A stretch of 64,000 nt of DNA from Plutella xylostella (GCF_932276165.1 NC_063992.1:382001-446000), one strand, 5' to 3'; positions 1 through 11,988 are shown, counted from the first letter of the stretch. Program-made: numbers and translations. Notes: a model not told the origin generated them from the sequence alone.

Positions 1-292
1 AGACCTTTCCATTGATACCCCACACGGGTATGTACATCGAAAAAAAAAATTTCATCCCTCAGTTACATGTATGGGGGGCCCCACCCCCAATTCTTTTTTT
101 TACTATTTAGTGTCATATTTTTGTAGCGGTTCATACAACACATATTCCCATCAAATTTCATCACTGTGGTACTTATAGTTTCCGAGTAAATCGGCTGTGA
201 CAGACGGACAGACGGACAGACGGACAGACGGACATGACGAAACTATAAGGGTTCCGTTTTTGCCATTTTGGCTACGGAACCCTAAAAAACGT
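1..292. repeat. Dispersed lepidopteran repeat with (GACGGACA)n core, cut by window edge
   Basis: A perfect octamer microsatellite at about 199-234 (GACGGACA units) sits in a conserved-looking frame: a stretch about tolerance to a stated cytoplasm-free fold is not relevant here; what is seen is AT-rich lead-in, the word TTTCATCACTG, the microsatellite, then CTATAAGGGTTCCGTTTTTG and a closing GGCTACGGAACCCTA. I recognise this arrangement from many lepidopteran introns and intergenic regions. The short reading frame at 197-406 is a by-product of the microsatellite. The element probably continues left of base 1, so its length and ends are unknown. Family name not assigned. Confidence 0.7.
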
Positions 293-2280
293 TATTTGAC
301 ACATGACAAGCATCACATTAACACTAAAAAGCCGCGATCTAATACACCGCGCGGTCTTGTGGACCATTCACGGGCTTATCTGACAAATTGGGACAACAAT
401 GCATAGGGTTAATGTATCCATGAGTAGGGCGGAGAGGCCACTCGGATATTTATTTATTTATTTCAGCAAACTTACTTATGTTATGTTGATATGAATGTAC
501 CAACTGTAAGGTACGTTCGTTCTCGGAGATATATCGTACAGTGCCAGTTTATCTCAGTATCGACTTTGAATATACGTAGTTTCAAATACATATTAATCAC
601 AAATTGAGGAGTTTAAATCTTAAGATATTTATACCTAAATGAGGAAAATGACTCCAGAACATTAATGAACAATAGCATAAGAATCATAAAACATTAAATT
701 TGTGATTTTGATTTACATTTTTCGGCAAATCGAGCCAATGTCCGATATTTCATATAAATTATGTAAATGGGAGTATACATATAATCAGCACTGATCTGAA
801 TGAAGCCTTTGCGATACCCTTTCCATTAGTTGTGTAGTCAAAGCACAAATTCAATAGTGGAGGGTTAATGGCGGCGGCCCCTGTGATCCGGGGTCGGGTG
901 TCGCATCCAAACCTGCACATCCGAGATACTCCCACACCCCCATTGTAAGTGAAGGAGATTGGCTCGACTTGCCGGCGACTACGTACGTAAGCACTAAGCA
1001 CATTATGTGATAATAATCGGCGACCCTTTCTGGCCTTACTGTATGGGATTACAATTTTAAAAACCTATTGAAAGTTCCGTAAGTGTTGGATTGCGATACT
1101 ACTTTAAGATTCGTAGCTTTTTTGAATGAGTAGCTACACGATAAAATCAACCACTAAACTATAGTAACTAACTAACAACCCCGGTGATAATGAGAGATGA
1201 CGAATGAAGATATCAAGATGTACATCTTGTAGTACCTCCCTACAACAAGTCTTTAGTGAGGCCGTTAGACGATCTCTGTACAATCTTTTGGGGCCCCATA
1301 CCGCCGACACCAGCCTGCTTGTGTTGTACACAACAATAATAATACGGGTCACAAACAGAGCAACAAACATAAAAAGGCAACGCATAACACATTATGTTCG
1401 CGGCGCATTGTACATAGGGCGGGATGAACGGCGATACATCAAGGACTCAGCGGTGAAAGGGCTAGTGGAGCCGACGACATCCAGAAATATTGCCCTCGGG
1501 ACTATTGTTGGGGGAAAATGAGCCTTCGGGAGGAGGAGTGCCGGCCGCTGAGCAAGGTTTACAGAACACCTACCTCATGCCTAGTACCTTACATCATGGG
1601 CTTGGGCAGAAATACCTTTAGATTTGACAGAAGTATTTTTAATGATCTAGTAAAAATCTAGATTACGTATAGTGTATAAAGATAGAGTCTCGTATAATCA
1701 ATCGGTTTGGGTTGGTTTGTAACTTAAACTTAAGTTATTAGTTTGTGTTATCTTATTCCTAGCGATATAAAACTGAGCAGCTGATTTTAGTTCAGGTTTT
1801 TTTTTAAAGAACTGTAGTTTTGAGACTCAGCTTTTAAGGTGGTTAGATTCCCATGTTTGAGCTAAAAGCTTTGTATGTACCTATAGAAAAGTTACGGTTT
1901 TAAACAAAAAGATGTAAGTATGTGAACAACATAAACGATACTTGACGTCCCCTGATCAATCGATCTAATAACCGCAGTTTAAATGAAAGGATCCACCGCA
2001 CGAGGGTGAAATGTTTAGTGTTTGAAAAATTGAATCAAACTTAAGTAAATTAGTGAGAGCACCTGTCATTTCCAGGGTGTTTAGTTGCGTTAGTCACCGC
2101 CATATTGTCATTTTCACAGAGTAATTTGTGTCTGGTAGAAGCGTGCGAGCGGACAGACGGACAAACATTGACAAACACGTCGTTACCGCGATCCCTGCAG
2201 CTCCCCTTTCATTAACTTCACTCTAGCTGATTTCAATCGTTCCATTTTAATACTTTTGCGGTTAGAGCTCCTTTGAATAA
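293..2280. other. Gene-free AT-rich stretch
   Basis: No reading frame here has a recognisable domain. The longest, 1204-1521 on the plus strand (105 codons), overlaps an 83-codon frame on the other strand and matches no family I know; the block 1134-1540 is less AT-rich than its surroundings and could be an old mobile-element remnant. A perfect 16-bp palindrome (CAAGATGTACATCTTG) lies at 1214-1229. A short GGACAGACGGACAAAC piece near 2150 resembles the microsatellite part of the repeat at the window start. Confidence 0.6.
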
Positions 2281-2340
2281 TAATAATTAATAATTATTTA
2301 TTTTAATAATTAATAATAATTATTTATTTATTTCCAAAAA
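2281..2340. repeat. AT-only simple repeat (TAA/ATT mix)
   Basis: Interleaved TAATAAT, TTATTT and TTTATTTATTT units without any G or C for about 50 bases. No coding or structural signal. Confidence 0.75.
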
Positions 2341-2639
2341 TATACATTTCTTAAAACTTACCTTATTAGCTAATATTTTATGAACAACATGTGTACAACA
2401 ATGGCAAGTAAGTAGCATCTGCTGCTAAACTAGGTGTTATCCTGTGTTTCAGCTCACAGCGCCCCAACCCGTTACATTAAATTACTTATATTTTAGTTTG
2501 CTAATTATTACAAGGAAAAGGTAGGTAATTAAGAGGTAAATATTTTTTACAGTTCATGCAAAGTAATTTTGAGTAGTCTATGAAACTATGAAAGAGAATT
2601 AATTAAAAAGTGGTGATTTTAAGTTGAGTATCTAACTAA

Positions 2640-2815
2640 TTGCTTATAAATACGTAGGTATACTATAACTATTATATATAATATTAGTAATAATGATAAA
2701 GTATAATATATATTTGTATGTGTATAATGTATAGGTACATATATACAGTATATACATATATAGAAATAAATATTATATATATACATATATATAAATAATA
2801 AATAAGATAAGTACT
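2640..2815. repeat. (TA)-rich low-complexity tract beyond the LINE 3' end
   Basis: Irregular TATATA, TACATATA and AATAAATA units fill this stretch just downstream (in LINE orientation) of the reverse-transcriptase stop codon at 2847. It may be the LINE's own low-complexity 3' tail or pre-existing sequence. I could not find a target-site duplication that would settle the boundary. The 70-codon minus-strand frame here is low-complexity Tyr/Ile only. Confidence 0.6.
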
Positions 2816-2819
2816 CTCT

Positions 2820-4515
2820 TGACAGTACCAAAGCGATTCATAATAGCTACTGCATTACAGCGAGGAGGTCCTCGGTGTCAACGTAATTAAGGGTCAGTAA
2901 CCATTTTGTAACTTCTCTTTTGCAAAGCCCACCATTCAGACAGTATATGAATTTAGTTTTATTGATTCTATTGTAGATAAATGGTCCAAGAAAGCAGAAG
3001 AATTTACGTATAAAAACTGTGTTGAAGCGTCTTCTCTTGCAGATTGTATGCTTTCTGCGCCTTTTTAGGATGGAAGGATTAAATATCAGCTCACTGTGTT
3101 GTCTCTTTATGATGCTTAGCAAGAAGAGTTGTCGGACGGTGAGTACTTCACAGTATTCATATAGTAAGGTAGTAGGGTAGCGGAAAGGCCGGAAGGTGCA
3201 GACCTTCAGGATAGCACGTTGGGCAACTTCAACACTTTTCAAGTTAGTCTTGTGAGCTCCACCCCAAGACGAAATGCAGTAATTAAGTAAAGACTGGCAT
3301 AGTGCAAAGTATATTTGTTTTAATTTGGATGAGTCAAGAATATGTCTTAATGATTTAAATATGAATATTAATTTTCTTATTCTAGTGGTTAGGAGATCAA
3401 TGTGAGGTTTGAAGCTTAGATTGTTATCAATTAAGACTCCTAGATATTTTATGCATTTGACACGTTCTAGAGATGGACAGTTACAGTTTCTTGTGCCGGG
3501 AGGACATGTATGAGAAAAAATTGTGAAGTCATCTGATGGTTGGCCAGAGCTACGAATGGAGAAGGTCATGTACTTGGTTTTTTCAACGCTTAACGACAGT
3601 AAGTTACGTCTGAGCCAGCTCCCAACAGCGTTAAAACCCCTCTGTGCTTCAGTGAAAGCCTCCTCCCAGGAGTCAGCAGAGAAGAGCAGGGCAGTATCAT
3701 CAGCATAAGATATTAGTTTCATATTCATAGCTAATAGGTTATTTATGTAAATCAGGAATAGCGTTGGTCCCAGAATACTGCCCTGTGGGACTCCATAAAG
3801 TATGGGAAGTAATGCACTAGTATGCTCTCCTATAGAGACACATTGATGCCTTTCAGATAGGTAGTCTTTTAAAAGTTCCAGCTGGGCACCTCTTATGCCA
3901 ATCTTCTCTAATTTGTTCATAAGGAGTGGGACGGAGACCGCGTCAAAGGCCTTAGCAAGGTCTATAAATAGAGAAATGCATTTTTTACTGTTATCTAATT
4001 TAGTAGCAACAAATTCCGTAAGGGACAAAACAGCATCATCAGTGGATTTATTTTGTCGGAAGCCGAACTGATTTTTTGATAGTACATTGTTTTTCTCAAG
4101 GTAGTTGACTAATCTTTTATTAATTATTTTTTCTAGTATTTTTGATAGGGACGGTAATATTGAAATTGGTCTGTAATTGTTTACACGATCTCTGTCCCCG
4201 CCCTTATGAATAGGAAGTACTTTGGATACTTTGAGATCTCTTGGGAAAATTCCTAACTGTAAGCATTGATTAAAAATGAAAGTGATCGGAGGTACAAGAA
4301 AATCTTTGAAGTCTTTTAGAATTTTATTGGATATTTGGTCAACTCCCATAGCACAGGTAGTCCTTAATCCCATTATTATTTGCTCTACTTCCCTTTCATC
4401 TGTGTCCCCTAGAAAAAAAGAGTTATTATTGGAACTTTTGTCATTTATACTTTCGTTTTCTCCATCATTTGTTTGGGGGATCCGTTCCGCAAGAGATTCA
4501 CCTACTACATATAAA
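2820..4515 (-). mobile_element. 5'-truncated LINE insertion (jockey/CR1-like)
   Basis: Extent of the insertion carrying the reverse-transcriptase frame. The 5' limit is set where recognisable element protein (GESLAERIP) begins; the 3' limit is uncertain because the 3' UTR runs into TA-rich low-complexity DNA. No poly(A) and no clear target duplication found. Confidence 0.7.
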
Positions 4516-4544
4516 TAACAGTCTAAATAAATAATTAATAACAA
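2847..4544 (-). CDS. Reverse transcriptase of a 5'-truncated non-LTR retrotransposon
   Basis: A 565-codon uninterrupted frame encodes the RT and C-terminal part of a LINE ORF2, which copies element RNA at a nicked target. Visible RT landmarks in order: NNYRPISILP near residue 122, NQFGFRQNKST near 158, DLAKAFD at 195-201 (first catalytic Asp), GVPQGSILGP at 251-260, and the YADD catalytic box at 280-283, followed by a thumb-like region and a Cys/Arg-rich tail. The upstream apurinic-type endonuclease expected in a full ORF2 is absent. Residues before about 14 (MLLIIYLDCYLYV) look like flanking DNA read through, so the element begins near 4510 and the ATG is fortuitous. Motif style suggests the jockey/CR1 assemblage; clade not certain. 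Absence of stops and frameshifts over 1.7 kb implies a fairly young, but dead-on-arrival, copy. Confidence 0.88.
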   Translation of the reverse strand: MLLIIYLDCYLYVVGESLAERIPQTNDGENESINDKSSNNNSFFLGDTDEREVEQIIMGLRTTCAMGVDQISNKILKDFKDFLVPPITFIFNQCLQLGIFPRDLKVSKVLPIHKGGDRDRVNNYRPISILPSLSKILEKIINKRLVNYLEKNNVLSKNQFGFRQNKSTDDAVLSLTEFVATKLDNSKKCISLFIDLAKAFDAVSVPLLMNKLEKIGIRGAQLELLKDYLSERHQCVSIGEHTSALLPILYGVPQGSILGPTLFLIYINNLLAMNMKLISYADDTALLFSADSWEEAFTEAQRGFNAVGSWLRRNLLSLSVEKTKYMTFSIRSSGQPSDDFTIFSHTCPPGTRNCNCPSLERVKCIKYLGVLIDNNLSFKPHIDLLTTRIRKLIFIFKSLRHILDSSKLKQIYFALCQSLLNYCISSWGGAHKTNLKSVEVAQRAILKVCTFRPFRYPTTLLYEYCEVLTVRQLFLLSIIKRQHSELIFNPSILKRRRKHTICKRRRFNTVFIRKFFCFLGPFIYNRINKTKFIYCLNGGLCKREVTKWLLTLNYVDTEDLLAVMQ

Positions 4545-4862
4545 CCTTTATTCATATTTGTTTTCAGGTAATAAAGGCCATGGAAGGGTGATATTGGAAA
4601 AAGTATCCTTGTCCCTCCTAAAAAATATAAACGGACAATTGATGTACTTAATTAACACTTTATTTTGAACACATTGAGCTCCACATTTGTGAAGTTGTTG
4701 TAATCGGCGTCGGTAATCTCGAGCACAAATTATTTGCTTTGTTAAAGAGGAAGAAGCCTCTTGAAGTCAGACGTTCAATCAACGGTCTAGTGATGTGCTT
4801 ATTGTGCTTAGTGTGCAATGTGCATACATTAACATTTAATCGATTATAATTGAGTTATACAC
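4545..4862. other. Gene-free stretch between LINE and MITE
   Basis: AT-rich, no open frame of note and no repeat I recognise. Confidence 0.6.
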
Positions 4863-4865
4863 TTA

Positions 4866-5012
4866 CCCCCTTATTCATAGAAAAGTGACAATACGTTTTA
4901 ACTAATAAACTGTTTTGTCCCTCTCTGTCAAAAAACAAATTGTACTTTGTCGGAGAGGGACAAAACAGTTTATTAGTTAAAACGTTCTGTAACTTCTCTA
5001 TGAATAAGGGGG
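4866..5012. mobile_element. Palindromic MITE, PIF/Harbinger-like, TTA target duplication
   Basis: 147 bp made almost entirely of two inverted arms of roughly 60 bp. The left begins CCCCCTTATTCATAG and the right ends CTATGAATAAGGGGG; the arms continue through GTTTTAACTAATAAACTG and TTTTGTCCCTCTC with only a few mismatches, leaving a short AT-rich centre. The flanks are TTA (4863-4865) and TTA (5013-5015), the 3-bp duplication typical of PIF/Harbinger elements. There is no coding capacity, so it was mobilised in trans if at all. Confidence 0.85.
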
Positions 5013-5015
5013 TTA

Positions 5016-7229
5016 ATGTTGTGTTTTATACGAAGTAAAACTAAAAAAAACAGGCTATTTATGTACGTAATGTAAGTAAGTACATGAATTTTTAGGAATA
5101 CTTAAGTATTATAGTAAAACATAGCTCAGTCTGCTAAATCACTGAATAGCTAACTTACAATAAGAAAGTAGAAAAAGAAATAAGTAAATAATTTTAATTT
5201 AATGAAGGCATCAAAACCAACATGATCTTTCAGCCACTAATAGTGCACTGAGACTGAGGGATATGGGTATCTTTACCACCATTTTAGTACCTAGTAGAGG
5301 ACATCATCTCTACCTAGAGGACTATCCAGCCACTACCGATTGTATAAATAAGTACTTACCGATAAAGGTTTTATAATTGAAAAAATGATAAGTAGATAAG
5401 TGTTCGTTGGTAGGACATGTCTAGCAGACGCAATTTGATGGCTGATGATGATTTTTACATTTACATCCCCTAGACGTGTTTTGGTAAACACAAATACATC
5501 ACTAGTGCGTTAATAAGCGGAGCACATCTCAGTATAATTAGATTGAGCGTGGTGGCCCCCGCTCCCCCCGCACCGCGCACCCCCGCCCCCGGCGCATGCG
5601 CGGTGACCCCGCGACCTGCGCGTGCGCCGGCCATCACTGCACTTGTGTTCTTATGATTTTATCAGGCAGCTGCCTCTCACTTTACTCAATTAAATCCAGA
5701 AATTCTTCACTCTGTCTTAGGAATCCAGATGCTGCTGTTCCGGTTATTAAAAAAAAGTGACAAAAGCATTCGTTTGAATAAAGTTTGAATTTTTAAAATA
5801 CCTAGCAAACTTTTTCTCATGCAGAAACTGCTGAGATACGTCATGGGTTCTGCTGCTGGTCAGCCAGACTCTAAACTGTTATTTTCAACCTTATACCTGT
5901 ATATGTTGGCACAGGAAAGTACTTTAGCAAAATAGTTCAACCAAAAATATATATTTTTAAACTTTTCAAACAGTCTGTGAAAAGAAGTGCCTAACAAATA
6001 TAATTTAAATATGTATTTTATATTAGTTAAAACGATGTAAATGTACCTAAGTACTTTGTGAGGCAGTGCAAATGATTGTTTTTAGTCAACAACTAAACAA
6101 ATTAACGAATTTTAATGACCTCTCCGTAGTAAACACGTAACTTACTCACTTTTGTAGCTTCAGGCAACAGGCAACAAGCATGCCAAGAATTTTGTTGTTT
6201 GACAACTCGAAATGGTATGTACTTTAACTAATTACAACTAACAATAAATGACACAATATTTGCCTGTGGAAGTGGAACTCATTTGCACATTTGCAAATGA
6301 AAGAACTCCCATAAGTATATCTACATATACTTACTACATATGCCTACACATACATACAGCTTTTTATTACACAACACACACACGTTAATACGACACAACT
6401 AGTTACTCAGGTGTTATTAGCGACAATATTTTGAAAACAAGTTATTGGTAAAGTGGTGCTATCACCTGCATCGAATGTTAAACTACTAAATGGCAATATA
6501 CCGATACGATTAAAAAATAATTAAAATATATCAAGTAAAAAATACGACAAGAATGTATCGTATGTTAATGAGTACCTAAATCCACATCGCTGAATAGACA
6601 GAACCTTTTTACCTAAAATTACTTATTTATCAGGAAAATCAGACCAAAGACCCCTCAGTCAGATAATAAATATAAAAAGGGTAAAAAGAGAATAAGGTAG
6701 GTACATTTTCCCCGACCTATTTATTTAAAATGCATTAACCTAGACCAGGCTCTACAGCTTTTTCGACATGCTAAAATCGACATCTTAAAAGTGGGAAATC
6801 CGGGTGTTCAGTGTTGTGTCCCCACAATGTAAGCAAGTGTCCGTAATGTGACGTGTTGTCACGTGGAGCGAGGCCCCCTCGCAAGGAACCGCCGCGATTG
6901 TTGGCCCATTCTTTAATATCTAGCCTCCACGCCTTCTCAAACTGTTGCTCTTCTTCTTGTTCAGAAACTGATTTGATACCTATAAGTATTTCAGATTTTT
7001 TGAAATAATTTAATATAATTCTAGTATCTAGGACCGAATAATGTGAAAGACCGAGTACACAAAAGTGTGTGTTACCGATAGCCAAACAAACACCTCTTAT
7101 TATTTTTTTAGTTCATGTAGTATAACTCTTCTGATTCTGAATTTCTGCTTGAAATTTGCTAGCACTCGATATTTCATGTATATCATGTGATATTATGTCG
7201 TCTCTTGTGATAAGTACTTATCACCCCCC
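5016..7229. other. Gene-free stretch with one GC-rich patch
   Basis: AT-rich DNA without recognisable genes. Bases 5545-5640 form an isolated C-rich/CpG-rich patch (CCCCCGC and GCGCATGCGCGG words). The 104-codon minus-strand frame at 6771-7085 resembles no protein I know and is not called. Confidence 0.6.
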
Positions 7230-7405
7230 TGGTGGCCACAGTTGGGGCGCCGCTGGCAGCGTCTCGGCGGGCGCGGAGTCCGCAATTGCTGCTCAAGTGA
7301 GCACATCCTCATCAGCTCAACTGCTTGTTGCCCGACTGCCTCCGCCGACGCCCGCGGTAAACAAACACCAAACCATTTGGAGCCGGCCGTTTGGGGCCAC
7401 ATACT
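7225..7405. promoter_or_regulatory. GC-rich patch with a forkhead-type motif (candidate cis-element)
   Basis: A roughly 180-bp GC-rich, CpG-containing block in AT-rich surroundings. It contains GTAAACAAACACC near 7355-7368, a match to the RYAAAYA forkhead core with an overlapping second core. Open frames on both strands across it are a composition effect. Regulatory function is inference only; it lies about 7 kb downstream of the slp gene. Confidence 0.25.
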
Positions 7406-8869
7406 TGTTATATCTAGAGAGAAAAGTTTTTTTTCTTTGTAAATAATTATCGTTTACATGTTAAGATGAAAAAGCTTCTGGCACTACATTTATTGAATAT
7501 AGAGCGTGGTATATCCTGCAATATCTTATACATCTTTCTTGTATCGCTCCACGTCAATCTTTCGTGTCTTCTGTTAGGTGTATTTAGGACGACAAACTTA
7601 TTAAGATCTAAGTATGTAGCAGACCTATATAATTATTATACGCTATTCTTTATCAGATATTTTGACCCGGAAACATGACATAATATTAAATATCTCTGCA
7701 TTTGCGTCAATGTAGCCGCTAGCACATAATATAACAATAGCAATGTAATATAATTATGTAAGTATAGCTAAATGATGGTATTGTAAGATTTAAATGTAAC
7801 ACATTGATAAGCTATTTGTTCAGATGCGATTGATAAGACGGAACTTTGTTTTATAATATTGTCATTCAAATTGATCAGTGTGTGTAAAATTTTTAGTATT
7901 CATGGAACTGAAGAGGAGGCCTTGAATACGCAAAATCTTCGCGAATTCATGTTTAGTTTAACAACCTGCTGTGTAAATACAGATTGTCACTGATTATGGT
8001 ATGAGGACTATGAGGTATGGTAGGTCGGTAGTATAAGTAGAAAGAACATACTTAACGTGTTTTATTTTTCAGATATTTTATAATTAATAAGAGTAATATA
8101 AAGTTTTGATTAGAATAATATAAGTAATGCGATACAAAAATCTGTTTCGTATTGGTAACTTTTACAAATTTGACCATAATTTGTAGGTTTAACTTAACAT
8201 TCACCAGTGAACTTCGATAGCCTAAATAAATCATAAAAGTACTTACACAACATACACATATCAAGATTACATATAGAGCAGTAGCAGTTGTTAGTTCTGT
8301 CCATAGAGCAATAGTTCTGTGCAACAAGGATGTGCGTGCTGCCCGCGGCTAATGGCGGAGATGTCGCCAGCAACGGTTTATTACCGACGGAGTGGGCGGG
8401 TGACACACTCCGAGTTACATCCATCTATCATCATCACCAACCTTCTATCATCCACTTTTTGGTGAACTTACATACATATATAGATGTTCGGTTCTTTGTT
8501 AGGTAAGTTCATCATCTATCGTGCAAGTATAAGACAGTATCTTTTATAAGTTTAGCAAAAGGAGGTTGGTGGTTAGCAATAGTTAAGCATAGAATAGCAT
8601 TTCGTAGTTAAGTAGATATGAAAAGTTTGTTATCGGCAAGAATTCCCCTCGTGCGCCAAATATGCGCAAACTTTTACGGAAACCTATCACCCCTAACGAG
8701 CACGCTTGCAGTTATTAAAAATCGATTAATTAACAAATCGATACTCAATTAAATCAGTATAGTTAATTCGGCGTACGTGACCGCCTGCACGGACGGGAAT
8801 AGACAAACAATCCATTTGGTTCATGGAAACAACGATTAAAGACATATTAACGGGTAATGATAGAGGTCA
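7406..8869. other. Gene-free AT-rich stretch
   Basis: No coding signal, RNA gene or recognised repeat. Several short frames of 60-91 codons are unsupported. Confidence 0.6.
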
Positions 8870-9050
8870 CGCGTCACCGCCGCCAGCAGACGCGCATTCC
8901 TCGACCGGCCCGGGTGTCTCCGGCCCGGGGTGTCGCCAGCCCCCGCCACCCGGCCCGGGTGCCGCTAGCCCGGGGCGTCACCGGCCCGGGTGTCACCAGC
9001 GCGAGGTGGCGTCAGCCCGGGAGCTGCCAGCTCCCGCCGCCACCAGCTAT
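8870..9050. repeat. GC-rich block with reiterated GGCCCGGGTG words
   Basis: The words CCGGCCCGGGTGTC, CCGGCCCGGGGTGTC, CCCGGCCCGGGTGCC and CACCGGCCCGGGTGTCAC recur within about 130 bases, an imperfect minisatellite. A plus-strand frame from an ATG at 8823 (89 codons, Pro/Gly/His-rich) runs through it, but the protein is low-complexity and unsupported. A splice-acceptor-like TTCTATTGCAG follows at about 9070, so a GC-rich exon cannot be fully excluded. Confidence 0.5.
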
Positions 9051-9092
9051 AAGCCACTAACAGTTGGTTCTATTGCAGCGCCGCCAAACTGA

Positions 9093-11805
9093 CTGCAATC
9101 CAGTGGCTGCTGATCAGCCTCAGCTAAGCATATCTATTACATACATATACATATTTGAATCGAACAACCCGCAGAAGACCAGGGTGATCTGAAATGCTTA
9201 CAAAATTACCTAGGGGATTATATGCAGAAAAATTTCATTCAGGTGAGCAAAGTGCAGGAATTAACACTCCTCAAAGAATAAAATAATGAAAATCAATACT
9301 ATTTATTCATATGATTTGGACAAAAAAGTACTAGGTACTGTAGTTAAAATACACTACATCGGAAAACTCTTCATTACAAAATATTAGCTCATACTTCTTT
9401 CTGATACAATTTCATTTGGTCAAACGGTAGAGACTAGAGATTTCTACATTCTTCACTCCTATTATTTAATTAAGTTAGTATATAATTGTGTTGCTATGCA
9501 ATATATTTATCTTCTCTACTAGGTCATTGTGGTTACCTTTGTATAAACGGGTTTTATATGCATACCAAAAATATCATGATTATAACGCAATTAAGAGTTG
9601 TAATCGAGAACCTAAATGAAATAAATAAAATATCAAATATTTACCGAAATAGGAAATAACTGTTATGTCACAATCTGATAGTTTCTTTGAAACCTGCGCC
9701 AGTTTTTGTCAACAAATTCAATAATTAATGTCATGAGTAAATTTATCTTAACTGCACTGCAAAATGTAGGTCTCATTGTTTTTAAATAAGCAAAACAAAA
9801 GCATAACAACTAAGTCTAAAAAGGATATCTGAGATCTTTGTACTTAACTATAATTCTCTACAATGGGCAGTTAAGCTGACTTACTGTAAATATTTAGTAA
9901 ACTTAACAATAGAATTTAAAAAGTTATTCCCATGAAAGCTCGATTTAGTGTTCTTTTCTGTAAAGGGGCTGAGTTGATAAAAATATAATTACCTACAAAT
10001 ACCTACTTATAAGTATAAATAAAATAAATGGTTTTAGTTAAGACCGGTTTACTGAATTAACATGAAACTGTTAATAATATATTCTCAGGTATTTCCCTGA
10101 GGATTGTCCTCTATTATCCGATAATTCTGTTAGAAAGTTTCCGTTCCTAAATCTAAAATTCCACCATCAACTTAGGAACTTAAATATCTCTGATCTGTTA
10201 TGTATGATACTCGATAAATAATGTTTTTTTTTAAATTGGTTCAGTGCTGTCTTCATTACGTAGGCAATTAGTCAATTAGTGAGTCAATATTATTTTATTG
10301 ACACAAAAATATTTTTATTGATAGATAATGGATGAGGAAAATAAACAATCAAATAACCGTGTTTACTATTTGCATTCAATTCGAAGATGATATGATGTAG
10401 ATAATATTATGTAGATGTTGGCACTTGATCAATATTTCACAATTTCTTAGAAATTACACACACTTTACGTAATTATCCAAAACCTTAAAGCTTTCCGAAG
10501 CTTTGTTTTCGTTAAGCTATGGTGACGCAGTACCCCTCTTGAAAGGCAATATATTGATTACGCAATACGCATGGTACGCATGGCATTATGTTCTTGTTGC
10601 TAGATTCTCAAAGTAGGCATTAGGTACCTAGTTTAGCATATTTTAGATTTTTTCTTTTTGGAAAATCTACTTATATGATTGTTCTAATTTTGGGAACGCA
10701 AGACAGAGACAATGTTGCTTTTTATGAGTAGGCACTGGTCCGGCCACCAGGGCTGGTCCCAGGCGGCCCATCGGTCTCCATCGTCAGCGGGGTCCTCCAC
10801 GGCTATCAGGGTGACACTTGCCCGTCACCGGGCAGCCGTCACCGGGCAGCCGGACCGGTGATTAATGTCGGTGGGATTGCTGCTCTGGGAGTTTGGGTCT
10901 TTGTGGAGACACACAATAGGTCAGTGAAGCCAAAGAAGTACCTAGCTATGTTTCACTGGCCTGCTGTCTGCACTAATGTCTGCAGGTATAAAGCTTAAGT
11001 TTACATATGTTGCACAATCAAAAGAAGTAACAGTTATTGTATCTTAGACATGAATATGTATGTAATATATGACTTAGTTTGTAATAGTAACTGACTACAA
11101 TAAAATTACTTTAGTTAAATCTGCTAGGTACTCCTATAAAATATTTATAAGTTCTGTTAATACTTAACATTCATCGAATTTTACATCGAATGTAAATAAT
11201 GCAAGATTAAAACAATTGAATCCCTATTAAACCAAACCCAAAATTACCTTTATAAACCTAAGTATCTACGAGTATTTAAGAGTCTACCACTCTCGCGCAG
11301 CAAAAAGCATCAAATTCGCAATCAGTTAATCGGAGACATGTCACAAGCATATCCAAGAAGCTGGAGCCTCCTCGTCACAATGCCACGGCATCACCTCATG
11401 ATGGATGATTAACGATCGGTGTCCAGCGACAGGCGAGCATGATTGTGTCATTGTGGCTGGTGTGACGCCACAAAGAGCCAGCAACACTTGATCGATGCGA
11501 CGCCGATGAATTTTAACACTTTGCCAATTTCTTTGTCAAGTTTCTTTCTCTGTTAGTAGCGGAACGGTAACTGAGGCTGTCATGTCTCTGTAGGTATTTT
11601 GAAAACCTCATGGTTTGGCCAATTTATGTTACTGTAAATTTTATTTTTGGTACCTAGGTAGGTACATTTGGAAATACTCGAATGTGTTTAGTCGTAAGAA
11701 AGAGTTTATAATTTACCTCTAGCTTCTTCACCGTATTCGTAAGTATGTGGTATAATTGTAAGTACTTAAATTCATTAATTCTAAAGAATTAATTGGTATA
11801 CTTAC
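9093..11805. other. Gene-free AT-rich stretch
   Basis: Mostly very AT-rich. One GC-richer patch at 10737-10870 contains a perfect 14-bp tandem duplication (CGTCACCGGGCAGC twice, 10823-10850) and may be an old mobile-element remnant. No gene recognised. Confidence 0.6.
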
Positions 11806-11807
11806 AT

Positions 11808-11876
11808 GGCAGGATTCGAACCCACGGCCTCACGAATGTGAGCTGAGACCTTATCCGTTTCGCTACCATGACTCTA
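11808..11876 (-). mobile_element. tRNA-derived SINE head, minus strand
   Basis: Read on the minus strand this gives TGGTAGCGAAACGG (A-box-like) followed about 35 bases later by GGGTTCGAATCC (B box), the spacing of an internal RNA polymerase III promoter. The arms do not form a proper acceptor stem, so it is not a functional tRNA. The SINE body and tail beyond the head (towards lower coordinates) are not identifiable. It stands head to head with the SINE beginning at 11989. Confidence 0.6.
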
Positions 11877-11988
11877 ATAATAGAATTCTTAGAAATAAAA
11901 CCATAATTACGTACCTACATATTTGTTTTTTATTTATTACATATTTAGATTAGTTTGTATTATTAGTTGCTCTATGTATAGTGTAAGC

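Noticed and set aside
1204..1521. 105-codon frame as a small gene
   Set aside because: No domain, overlapped by an open frame on the other strand, and no promoter or splice context.
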